Shown here in pieces: positions 36,412-46,700 of a stretch of DNA of 64,000 bases (position 1 is the first letter of the stretch; each line of letters starts with the position of its first letter). Made by a program: the position numbers and the translations under genes. The notes under the pieces were generated by a model. The model was not told the DNA's origin, ran no database searches, and was given only the letters and a program-made list of their open reading frames with translations. The DNA is taken from the NCBI GenBank assembly GCA_002205965.3, contig NADL03000492.1, positions 1,860,001-1,924,000 of the forward strand. The letters run 5' to 3'. This stretch comes from Kappaphycus alvarezii (Eukaryota; Rhodophyta; Florideophyceae; Gigartinales; Solieriaceae).

Positions 36412-36914
36412 CAGTGATGATAAATTGTGGAACATTATTTTATTAGAAGCCAACAATTTTTATTTACTGTGACGTCGACGAAAACAATTTTATCTATTTT
36501 TTACTGGCACGTGTTTCATACTGTATTACATGTGAAACATAATTTATGTCTGACGGTCCGCTTTTAAATTCTACAGTTATAATTACTGGAGTTATATTGC
36601 CAGCAAATTATTATTTGAACTAATACTCACCTGGAAAACTATTCTATAATTATTATTGAGCATGAATTTGGTCTTCAAAAATTATTATACTGCTGGAATC
36701 ATCCCTGTAGCTTTTCTATTCTCATATATAGAATAAATAGTCTTAGGTTGATAGAAAATTTTAGAAACCCTCGGGCTATCGAATTATCCCCGTCGATCAA
36801 TAAATATTGGTTTTCTTTTTATTACTACACGCAGTCTCATTCGGGTAAGATATTATTCACATATGAAATTATCTATTTTGGATCTACGCATTTCATTTAA
36901 ATTTTACAGGCACT
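36412..36914 (+). repeat. AT-rich dispersed repeat, copy 2
   Basis: Counterpart of 3830-4372. It lies in a LINE-rich area and is followed directly by CTCCCTTTGCAGG, the LINE tail of the 36.92 kb piece. Confidence 0.55.
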
Positions 36915-36919
36915 CCCTT

Positions 36920-37490
36920 TGCAGGTTGATTTGCCCATGATATCGAGGAGATGGGGAACAATTTTGTTACCTTCTAGCCAGGTAGGGCAGCGCTAGAGGC
37001 CGCAGAATACTGGGTTGCCTAAGCGAAGGTCGACCATCATGTGCTATATCTCAGATGAGGTGTATAGGTCGGTGGACGGTAGCGAACATGTTGAAAAGGG
37101 GGCGGAAGCCAACAAGAAGGCTGTCGAGGCCAGCCAAGTAAAAATATGCGAAGAAGAGGCAGTATGGACCTATGCGTGAAGCAATGAGAGGCGGTAAATT
37201 TGGAAATGACGAGTGACATCTTCCTGGAGGGAGCGAGCAGCAATGTGGTCGAGGTTATTGAGGCATGACGAGAGTCCCTCTAGTCGTAATTCTGCAGGGA
37301 GGCCCAGACTCGTGGCCAAGGTGTCGAGGGATGGGGCAAGAAGCTTGGCGACATGTGTGGAGTTTTTGGACAGGAGTCGCCGAGTGAGGGCCATGTTCGT
37401 AAGATTTGAGAACGTGTACGTGATGACGTTGATAGAAGGGGGAAAATTGGGGTTTTTGAATGGTTGAAAATAGGATAGCCTATGTTCCAA
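36920..37490 (-). mobile_element. LINE fragment upstream of the C-terminal domain
   Basis: The left end CCCTTTGCAGGT and CAGGTAGGGCAGCGC match 43.01 kb and 43.09 kb. A minus frame of 106 aa (37170-37490) reads MALTRRLLSKNSTHVAKLLA and SLQEDVTRHFQIYRLSLLHA; further text RLGNPVFCGL and RCPTW fits the Cys-containing stretch of a LINE ORF2. Frame changes are several. Which reverse-transcriptase clade it belongs to is not decided. Confidence 0.45.
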
Positions 37491-37739
37491 AGCGCATCAA
37501 GTAATTGTTACAAGTGGTCTGCGTGGGAGTGAATGAGATGAGCCCAACGCCACTGTTGTGGAAATTTTAGAACGTGACTGAACCACGTTTTTCATTATTT
37601 TCTCCCAGGGGGTGGGAATTTTTGAGTTAAACGAGGTGGTTTGCTTAATTTTCCGGATGAAAACACTAGCCAAGGTAAGATTTGATTTTAGTTTCCTGAT
37701 ATCAAAGGTTGAAAATGCTTTGAGCATACCACGAGATAT

Positions 37740-37962
37740 GCTCATCCCCTAATCATCCCCCTCCCCCCGGCAACGCCTTCACCGACGTGTTCGCCCTCTG
37801 ATGAGTTGAAATTAGACCGGTCCGCCTTTCGGCCCGGGTCAGTGCTGAGAGACCTCCATCTGCCCGATTGCGGTATTGCGCGGAGTGAGGACTGGCAATG
37901 GTAACATCCATGTTGCAAGTTTGTGTATAATGAGCTGTCGCGCAAACTTTACTACTGTACAA
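37740..37962 (-). mobile_element. LINE fragment
   Basis: Minus text DVTIASPHSAQYRNRADGGL and SALTRAERRTGL is homologous to DVNIISTHSAPYRNQNDGVL at 35.9-36.0 kb. Only about 70 codons remain. Confidence 0.55.
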
Positions 37963-38197
37963 GGGTGGGAAAAGTAGACTATTATCACGCTTACAATGCG
38001 ATACAATTTAGGTTTGTATTTGAAATTTCGTATTTGCCAGTCGAGCTCGAAGTGGTAATATTTCTGTACACTTCGTTACTTAGCGACGACCAAATTGTCT
38101 ACTTAAGCCGTGCACTTCACCGAACCGCCCGAACTACGAAAGGAAGGTGGGTGAGTACAGATTTGAGGTTCGTGTGCATCACTTCACTACAGTAGGC

Positions 38198-38300
38198 TTC
38201 CCGCCAATCCTTTACATTGTAAGCCTTTACCCACATGACGACATCCCTCAGGAAACAGCTGACCATATTTTTCATGGATTAAAAGCATCCCTAATTCCCC
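38198..38300 (+). mobile_element. 103-bp LINE 3' end, plus orientation
   Basis: It carries TTCCCGCCAATCCTTTACAT, GACATCCCTCAG, CAGCTGACCATATTTTTCAT and GGATTAAAAGCATCCC, the complement of the tails at 55115 and 60020. Flanks CTACAGTAGGC (38187-38197) and CTACATTAGGG (38301-38311) match at 9 of 11. Confidence 0.6.
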
Positions 38301-38378
38301 CTACATTAGGGTCTATAGCCCTTTGTGTGCCTATCACGGTCTTAGTAGGGCTACTGCTGTATTTAGCAACGGTTTTCC

Positions 38379-38654
38379 CTAAAAATATAGTTCCTGTTCG
38401 GTGGGCGCGGACAGAGGGTTGTCGATGAAGACGAGGTCAGCGGCAAAGACCCTGTCCCGAAATAAGGTGACTGAGATGTACGGGATCGTTAGTCCGCAGT
38501 ATAGCGTATCCCCAAGACGGCTGGGGCGGCGCACTGCATTTACACCACCCTTACCGTCGTGAGCCATGGAAACCTTCGGGCGGGTAAGATCTGTCCTTAT
38601 GACACGCTGCGGTGACGGTTTCGTCCAGCGCAGCATACTTACGGCTGGTCTCAC
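38379..38654 (-). mobile_element. LINE fragment
   Basis: Minus frame of 91 aa: AHDGKGGVNAVRRPSRLGDT, FRDRVFAADLVFIDNPLSAP. It parallels AVRRHKLLRDILY and ERFFAADL...INDPLFAP at 35.9-36.2 kb. Confidence 0.6.
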
Positions 38655-39074
38655 ACCAGCCCTTTGCGGTCGTGCCTAATGAATCTGCCTCATTTTCACT
38701 CTCTAATATACAGACCTGCCCCTGGAATATCTATTTGAAAAAATGTCACCAACTGATCACATATGTAATCAATTGATGACATTTCATAGCAACGGAAAAA
38801 ATTAAAATCAAAGTTCTTTTTACCGACTTTGTTAAGCTTCACATTTTGCCCTTCGGTCTCTTCTACCCACGCAAGGTTGCCATTCTGAGCGTTCGCACCA
38901 TTACTGACTCAGACAACCATTTCCCTCTCGCCATCCGATTCAAATTCTCTTCATACGGTGAAACCGAACGACGGACGTCTGCTCCCAGGAAGTAGGGTTC
39001 ACAAAAAAAACGCGCTTACTTACATCTGACGTCAAGTGTAGGAGGTTATATGGATCCCGTTGGAGGACAGAACT
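38655..39074. other. Intergenic with one long palindrome
   Basis: Holds the palindrome at 38741-38784. No gene recognised; may include the 5' flank of the piggyBac element, but I could not find its TTAA or inverted repeats. Confidence 0.35.
38741..38784. repeat. 44-bp imperfect palindrome, copy 1
   Basis: Left arm AAATGTCACCAACTGATCAC, right arm ending AATTGATGACATTT, centred between 38762 and 38763, with three mismatched positions. A close relative lies at 42883-42924. Confidence 0.7.
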
Positions 39075-40722
39075 GGTGTCAGGAACAGTTGTAGGAATCG
39101 AAAAAGTGACTAGGGGTGAAAGATTTCAGAGAATGGTGGTTAGTAAGTGGGACATGTTGGATGGTCCTAAACATTTGACGATTCGGTTATCGAGTGTCAT
39201 ATAAGGAGATGCTCCTATTGCGGGAGTTACAGCCGGTTCGATGTCCAATTCAATCACACCTGAGAGAACAGAAGCAAAAATGCAGATTCAAGGAAGTTCT
39301 TCAGTGAAGATCGAAACTCCCGCGGAATCTGATGGGAGTGGGAGACCAAGTATAAGGCCGCATATAAGACAAATTTGCAACGAGGAAGCTAGTTTCGAAA
39401 TTGTAAGGACAGCACGCTAGGAATCTGATTGGTCAAAGCAGTTGCATATGGCAGAGAGTGGACTAGAAACGAGGTAATGCCAAATTTGAATAGACCTATC
39501 ACGCAGAGACTTTAGAAAGTGCATGGCCCATTGATTAAGCTTTTTCTTTAGGAACTGCTCCCCAGGGTATGAAACCATATCAATATCTTACGTGAATCTT
39601 TCCAATGCAATTATTTCCCCTAATTTTTCCTCTATAAATCTCGCTTTGGGAATTAATGGCTTGATTCCTTGTACAGCAGCTGAATTTTGAGATTTTGGAG
39701 GGTTATGATTCCCATATCATGTTTCAATTTTTGCGACCGAAGGACCTTTTGGGGTAGTTCTTCTCCTTCGAAGTACATACTGGGTCCTACTTTTGGAAAT
39801 ATCATGCCACATACAAGGTTTGAGATTCTCCCCTACATTTCTTTTTCGAAATTTAAATCTCTTACAGAGGAGGGAGAATCTAGTTCATCATTAAAGCGTT
39901 AGAGTCTACTTAGCGACTTGGTTGAAGCTATCAATGAGCATCTCCACCTCCATGTGAAGCCATCAAATTCAATTTTTGTGGATAAAAGTACTTCACGATG
40001 GTGTGTAATTAGTGGTGAGTGGATCAAATAGGGCTTCCACACTACGTCGCTCTGGACAGGAACTCCTAAAATTGGTGTAAGCTAGGTACTGCTGCATATG
40101 CAGAAAGTGGAATAATTATCAATATCAAGATTTGTAAGTCGTCAGATGACACTGAAGGTTCAAATTCTGTATTTTTACAAGGAAAAAGAGCTATGATGGA
40201 GCTTGTGGAGCCACGGTCTGGATCAGATAGAATTGTTTGTGATGATTCTTTTTTTCCTACTTTCAGGCTGTGGAGGCCTTGTTGGAGAAGGGCTTACGTT
40301 ATATTGGAGTTTTCAAGAATTCAAATCGAGATTTCCCGATAGGACTTCTTTCAGATCAGAAGGTTGCTAACAGGGGTGAGCACATAGCGATAAAAACTAC
40401 CACAGATGACAAAAAGACAATTGCAGCTGTCATATGCGTTGATTGGGGGAGAAAATACTTCATCAGTACGTATGGGACAGCCACTGCTGGAACTTCGAGC
40501 TACCGCGAACGATGGAGATCTATTGCAAGACGACTACAGCTTGTAAAATCTGAAATAGATATTGTTAAGGTTTGCGAGAATTATTGTCGCACATTTGCTC
40601 AGGTTTACCGCCGAAACCGCTGTTGTCAGGATGACCTGAATCTGGAAAGGAAAATCGAGGTTAAGGAGTGGTTGATGCGGGTGAAAACAACATTGCTAAC
40701 AATATGTTGTGTGGATGCTTGA
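39075..40722 (+). pseudogene. piggyBac-like transposase, decayed
   Basis: Catalyses cut-and-paste transposition when intact (DDE_Tnp_1_7 type). Plus-strand text: KVTRGERFQRMVVSKWDML (about 39.1 kb), then MPHTRFEILPYISFSKFKSL (39.80-39.86 kb), FVDKSTSRWCVISGEWIK (about 39.98-40.03 kb, first Asp), VCDDSFFPTFQAVEALLEKG (about 40.24-40.3 kb, second Asp) and VDWGRKYFIS (about 40.44-40.47 kb, third Asp). The last 150 codons (40270-40722) are an unbroken frame ending RVKTTLLTICCVDA, about 100 residues short of the usual C-terminus, so the Cys-rich tail is missing. A TAG at 40027-40029 and several frame changes upstream make it inactive. Identification is strong from the run of motifs. Confidence 0.8.
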
Positions 40723-41432
40723 AAGTTATACAAGGGAGGTCGGGGAGATCGTAATTGAATGCTTCCTAATGAGTTCAATTGTAAGATTTCAATGGGCCTT
40801 GTTGATAATGACGTATATGAAATGAGAACCAGAGCCCGTAACACTTCTGGAGATGAATGACCGGAACATGAACATGTCAGTGGTGTTGATGTTCACCTTT
40901 TTAAACCAAAAAACGCGTTTTGAATGGTGAGAATACAAATTTTGCGCGCCAATGACGATGCCAACTTTGTATTCAGATGACCACTAAACATGTGTGTACT
41001 GGATGCCTTCGAATATTTAAGAAGGGAGTATTTATACGTCGCGGAGATAGTAGACACGCCTGCTTTCAGCAGCACTATCTTCTTGTGCATGATATTCAAA
41101 AATTTTAGATGAACTGTATTTATTTGCTATAGCTATTTTTGGATCTATTTTAAAATTTCCCTGAACTGCAAACTTTCTATTCGTACCATGTATCATTAAG
41201 CGCTTTACAAAAATAGGGTAAATAGAAAAATTTTTTCTCCAATTGCCCCCTTCAAATCTTTTCTGCATCATTCGACATGCTAGATATAGTTGATTCTATG
41301 GCCAAATACCCCTTAGTAAGATGTAAAATTGTTGTGTCTCATTTTCAAGAGGGCGCCATAGCATCCTGAAAAAAATTAATGGTAGATTTGTCAAGCCCTT
41401 AACACGGTTAAGGGTTTCCGAGTCCCCAGAGA
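40723..41432. other. Intergenic, nothing recognised
   Basis: AT-rich, with short frames. Could be non-coding right flank of the piggyBac element. Confidence 0.35.
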
Positions 41433-41515
41433 GAACTCCGAGAGGAGTTGAACCTATGACCGATGTGGTGTAGCAGCTGAAGAGGAACTCCTGTCAGCCA
41501 CTACACCACAGAAGT
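41433..41515 (-). tRNA. tRNA-like sequence (tRNA relic or SINE head)
   Basis: Minus strand has a box A-like TGGTGTAGTGG (41498-41508) and a box B-like GGTTCAACTCC (41444-41454) 43 bases apart. A 7-bp acceptor stem can be drawn between ACTTCTG and CGGAGTT with one mismatch and two G-T pairs. The anticodon arm does not fold cleanly, so I cannot name an amino acid. It is more likely a tRNA pseudogene or the head of a tRNA-derived SINE than a working tRNA. Confidence 0.35.
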
Positions 41516-41769
41516 TGTGTCTAAACGAATGAAACCTAATGTATTTGTAGCAGTAGTGGAGCCGAAAGAAAAAAAATTACGCTGTACCCCTAATACTAAT
41601 TCGAGGACGTTGAAAATGAGATGCAAGAAGCATCATTTTTTGAAAATGAGAATTGATTTGGTTCTTCAATTTTTGAAAAGTGCGGTTCGGCTATCCCCCG
41701 GTGTATGCTAGACATGTTCAGGATAATGGGTAATGTGAGTTATGTGCCTAAATGGTTGGCTAGAAGCCT

Positions 41770-42360
41770 GTCAGCAGGCATGATGCATTGGACATCACTG
41801 CTGCTGCCGCATGCCTCTGGGTTAAAACCCCTCGAACCGTCCCGTACGTCTCCACTGCCCTAACAGCTACGTCCCGCGCCAAGTCGGTTAGCACTGTGTA
41901 GGTGTCTGGGTGCTAGCCCCCGAGGGTAGATATAGGGATGGGCATGAGTCTGCTCCGTACAGAGGTCGCGATAAAAGATTCATATCTTCTATGCTTTGTA
42001 GCCTTTGCCGCGTTGGGGGATGTCAGCGGGTTGAAGGTGCCCACTCTCCTGTTGGATGGCGCGAGTAGGTTGACAAAAGTTACATCGACTGCCTCCAGTG
42101 CTTCCCATTGACCTGATGTCTGGCCTTGCACGATGAAGGCCATCTCTGGGCTCGATGGCGGGGTGACGAGCAGCGTTCTGCAGGTCCTGGGCAAGCAAGT
42201 GACCTTGGTGGTCATGTCTTTGAATTCTGTGGACTCCGTGAACACAGTGCAGGATATGTTTTTCAAGAGATGATTTTTCAAAATTGTTTTCCAAAAATGA
42301 AGATAATTTTAATTTCATATTTTCATCCCTCGAGTACCAAATGCTCATGGTTCTCACTCA
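41770..42360 (-). mobile_element. LINE fragment with long C-terminal region
   Basis: Minus text AVDVTFVNLLAPS, RRYESFIATSVRSRLMPIPI, STLGG, then an in-frame stop where the other copies have W, then HPDTYTVLTDLARDVAVRAV and QRHAAAAVMSNASCLLTG. This is the most readable copy of the LGGWHP region and shows what precedes it: a DVT..NPLAPS motif as in LINE ORF2 C-termini. No target duplication was found, and the 3' tail is not visible. Confidence 0.65.
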
Positions 42361-42399
42361 CGCTACGACCGTGAAATAACACTGCGATAAAAACGGGCG

Positions 42400-43195
42400 C
42401 GCTACGAGATGGGTCAAGTGCGACCGAATGTGGCGCCTCCGTCAAGAGGGAAAAGGCCTCTAGGTGCCAGCCACAGAGGATGGAGATTGTAACGGGAAGC
42501 AGCCTGGAAGAGTATATCACATGTCGCGCATGCGGGACAAGGATTAAAGGAAGGCAGCAGCCGCAGTAAGCTGAGCAAATTTACATTGGAGGCACTGCTG
42601 AACAGCTGGACGTGGAGTAGTTGGACATGAGACGGTTGATTTATCCATGGCAGCAGCAGCGTAGAGGAAAGCTTCGACAAGTCTAAAGCCAATACACTAC
42701 TGTACTGAATAGCAGAAGACCAAGGTGGCCTCTGACCAGGTGTCCTCCGATATGGGTGGCAACATGGAGCTCCGGTGTCGACGAACAGTGCTGGGCTTCA
42801 GGGGGTTTGGTAGAAAAACGGGGGTCTGTCGCGACCGCGAGCTTGAAAATGTAGTATTATCATTAAAAATTGACGAATACCCATGCCATCAATTGATTAC
42901 AAGAATGTAACCAATTGATGACATTGGACTTGTCGAATAGACAGTAGCTAGTCTTTGGAAAATAACCGTCCTGCATCCCCAATCAGTAACTAATCAGTAA
43001 AGCACCCCAATTCACCCCCCCTTTGCAGGTCGGTGCGTGATGTCTAGTTGTATAGAGGAGAGGATGACCAGTATAGGTACCTTTCAGGCAGGTAGGGCAG
43101 CGCAGGAGGCTGCATAATATTGGAACATAGGGTGACATTACACTTAGCCTGTGCAGTATGGTGGCGGCGGAGAAAAAACTACTATGAAAATGGGC
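42400..43195 (-). mobile_element. LINE fragment with Cys motif and C-terminal region
   Basis: Minus text HRLSVMSPYVPILCSLLRCP and TCLKGTYTGHPLLYTTRHHA (43.0-43.15 kb) fits the C..C...H stretch that follows LINE reverse transcriptases. RLLPVTISILCGWHLEAF (about 42.5 kb) is the LGGWHP region. The piece between holds the 42883 palindrome and no other readable domain, so it may be two copies. Broken in several frames. Confidence 0.5.
42883..42924. repeat. 42-bp imperfect palindrome, copy 2
   Basis: ATGCCATCAATTGATTACA and its near complement TGTAACCAATTGATGACAT around a short centre. The right arm matches 38765-38783 at 18 or 19 of about 20 positions. Confidence 0.7.
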
Positions 43196-43199
43196 GCGC

Positions 43200-43435
43200 T
43201 GTGGAATGGAGACTAAAAAGCAGCTGCCAGCCCTGTCAGCAGACATGCCGCGTTCGAAGCAACTTTTAACGCAGAATGCCGCTGTAATCGTGTGCCGCTG
43301 ACCTTGGGAATTCGCCCTTGGCACGACTGCCCACCGGGCGTGCCATCTCCATCACGAGGGAAAAGTCGTTTGGGTGCCAGGCGTCGAGGATGGAGATTGC
43401 GACGGGAAGCAGCCAATTCCTGGCCGGCAGTCTAG
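43200..43435 (-). mobile_element. LINE fragment, C-terminal region
   Basis: Plus strand GGATGGAGATTGCGACGGGA and flanking bases match 42470-42510. Minus text includes LPVAISILDAWHPND and, after a frame change, TRLQRHSALKVASNAACLLT. Confidence 0.6.
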
Positions 43436-43506
43436 AATTTAACTCCTGGTATTTTCTCCCAGACCTCCAACGGTGCTGCTCGCGTCAGTGACCTAGTGGT
43501 CTAGAA

Positions 43507-43776
43507 TGTCGTGTGATCCAACGAGGATCTTCGTTGATACAATCCAACGGGGAGGAGTGGAAATAAAAGGGTTTATCTGAGAGGATGCAGAAGCATCCAC
43601 CGTTGCCCGTTAGTAGACTTTTGAGTCGATACTAACTAATCCTCCGCTGTGTTCAAAAAACTTCCTCCGTTAAGCGGGGAGAAGTTAGGCTTACGTAGTG
43701 ATCAAGGTGTTTCGGCGTCGTCGTCTGAAACACAATGACTTAATTACAGCACACCATACTGTAGAGTATGGTGTAA
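43507..43776 (-). repeat. 3' LTR of the old copia element
   Basis: About 270 bp, beginning TGTCGTGTGATCC. Its inner end holds a perfect 9-bp-arm hairpin, ACACCATAC, TGTAGA, GTATGGTGT (43751-43774). Confidence 0.75.
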
Positions 43777-46700
43777 GGTTGTTGAAACTCCCCCCATTCG
43801 GTTATTATGATCACTACTAAAAAAACACAAGCAAAATACGTATTCAAATTATGTGTCTGACACCAAATCGTTGATGTTGAACCGTCGCAGAACGATCTTG
43901 CAATATAAAAGTTCGACGATTGTCCGTGAACTGATCATTTTCTTTCTTCTCTTCTTCCTCAGGGTTCACGGTGTGACTGATCATCACCACGAGCGCGTCG
44001 AGGCGGCCGTGGACCCCTCCACCTCCCAGCGTGTCAGTCCTGATCCCACACCTCCAGCACGGTTCCCGTGTTAAGCCCTACCTTCGGGTGGAGTAGGTAG
44101 CCAATAAGATGGGAAGCCCCCGCAGGCGGCAGTTCCGGCTGTTCGGTCAAACCTGTTTCATTTTTGTCGCGGATCGTGGAACGTAGGGCGCGCTTACAGT
44201 GTACACGGCCATTCGTGGCCAAACAAAGGGACCAAGGAGGGTTGCATTTCTCACACGTTTCCACGGGTAAACTTGTCCACTTGTAACACTCTTAAGTTCT
44301 CATAATCTTTCCCCATCTCAGAATTACGTGCGTTACGTATAATTCTTTGAACAGCGTTGAAGACCAACCTCCCAATACCGGCACAGGTGCGGAGTGCGGC
44401 TTGATGCATATCCTTTGTTAGTCCACCCGCGAGGTTGTCGCCACTACGAGCGAGGCCGATGTCAGAAATCTCGGAACTGCGAAACTGCTCGCGCGCGGCG
44501 GCTATATCGAGCATCAGGCGCTTCTCAGAAGTTTTAGAGTCCTTTGAGATTAAGTCGAATAAACACTTGGAGTCTGTTAGTAGTTGTTATGGAACCTTTC
44601 GACCAACTAGCCGACCGACCTCATTGCTCAATGTTACCGCTGTGTCGCTGATGTCCGCAAACGCGATGACCTTTCCAGCCATGGCTGAGCGTATTATGCG
44701 GCGCTATTTGTACGATTTGAATACAAGTAGGGAGCTTCTGCATTCTTAATCAACGAGCAAAATAATTTAGCCCAGTTGAGTGGAGAGATCGTGGTTATTC
44801 GCGAATGACGCATCAGAGAATCCAAACACGCGGATAGTCGCTTCGTTCAGCTTCGGTATGGCAAGAGGTACGCGGTGTGAGATAGAGTATCGAACAGCGC
44901 GATTGAGTCGCTTCAAAAAGTCGCGCTTGCTTGTAATGAATCGCTAGTGCGTGACCTGCGCCAACGTCGCAAACTCGAACAAGACATCAGGACGGGTGTT
45001 TGCGAGTCATCCTAATTTCATGCGCATCGACCGGAAGTCCGAGAAATCCGCGTCGTCAGAGAGTTCCTCTATTCTTCGGAGGTAACCGTTTTGGCTCATC
45101 GCAAGCATGCCGTTGTTGAGTTGCTCTACGGTGAATCCGGTAAAATCGAATGGTAGCTCGCTCTTCTGCGTCGTGTCGAACTTGCGGGCTTTTGCGTTGC
45201 ATTTTTCGCGAAACTCCGGTGTTCCTGCCCGCAACATGTCATCGACGTATAACACACTCATACCGATCAACTTCCGTCCATCATGGTCAGTGAAGAGCGC
45301 TTGGTCAGGCACGAGCGGCTTCATACTCCAGTGTTTCCTGTGGTGACGGTCAAAGGTTGAGTACCACAAGTCACCGGACTCGGACAAGCCGTATAGAGGC
45401 TTCACGAGTTGCAAGCATTCGTCATCGGCGAGTCCGAACTCTGGTTGGACATCGATGATGAAGACCTCTCGTTCGAGCTCGCCTTCCGTCTGCGTATATG
45501 CCTACTTGACGTCGTCAAGCCAGACTTCGAATTCATGCATTTTGGAGTTCGTGAGCTAGAATCGGGTGGCTCATGGTTGTACGGTCTGCGCTGAGTGTAC
45601 TATGAAGGACTTGTGAATGTCTCGGTGGCCTCCAATGACAAATATGGCCTTGTACCCCTCGTCTTCGGTTTTCCCGAACTTGATGGCGAGCACGAACCTG
45701 CACGGGAGGATGTTTGCCACGTGTGGCACTTTGCGCTTCTTGACAACTTTAAACACGCCTGGTGCCAGTAGGCCCTTCACTTTATCGATGATAGCTTGTC
45801 TTATCTTTTCGGACTTCGCACGGCAATCGTCAGGATGAAAGATTTCCGTCGTGAATGTGTCAGACGCATGCTAGAGTCTGCGGAGAGGATCCACCACCTT
45901 TAGGATGTGCGATAGGTCGAAGATACTTCTTGGCCTGCGCAACGTTGAACGGGCGGCTTGGGCTAGTCACGGCGTCTCTCACGTATACAAGCTTCTTCTG
46001 AGGGTCCCAACCATCGACCAAATAAGGTCCAACCCATTCGCCGATGCGGTTGTTGACTTTCCTCTCAGGCCAGATGAGTACCTCGTCGCCTCGATCGTAC
46101 GTCACATCAGTGGCCGCCGGTACAGCGTGGCGGAATGCGCGATCTGTGCGGACCTTGGCCATGTACCTCTCCATCTCCCGGCGCGCTTCGAACGCGATTT
46201 TGGCGGGCTCGTCGAGGTTCGGTCTGGTTTTCGGCGTCTCGGATGGTTTGAAATCCTGCGGATGCTCGCCCAAAAAAAATTATCGATGGAACGACACCGT
46301 TCGGACCAAGCGTTTCGTTCATCGCCTTGACGGATGGTGCCAGGGTAACATGTTTATCCGACCCCGGGTGGGCGGTCATGAGCTTGCGGTACACCGTGCG
46401 CAACGGCTGGTGGTAGCGCTCGCCGATTTTCAGGCTTTAGTGTGCCTCGATTCCGGTGCAACCGACGCTAACCCCTGCGATGTGTGCGAGGTTGGCAAAG
46501 GGCTCGCCGAAGGAGCTTTCCTGGTCGAAAAGAATGCGATGGGGCAAGCCAGTGTATATGGCTGCCCATGAATCGAGAGTCGTCTTTCAGATGGTGTTCG
46601 CCTGGACGTTCGGAAAGAACTTCGCGACGTTAAAGTGTATCCCCTCAACTATGATGTGGAGTACGGGACCGCCGTCTAGGTACATCACGTCCATGAGGAT

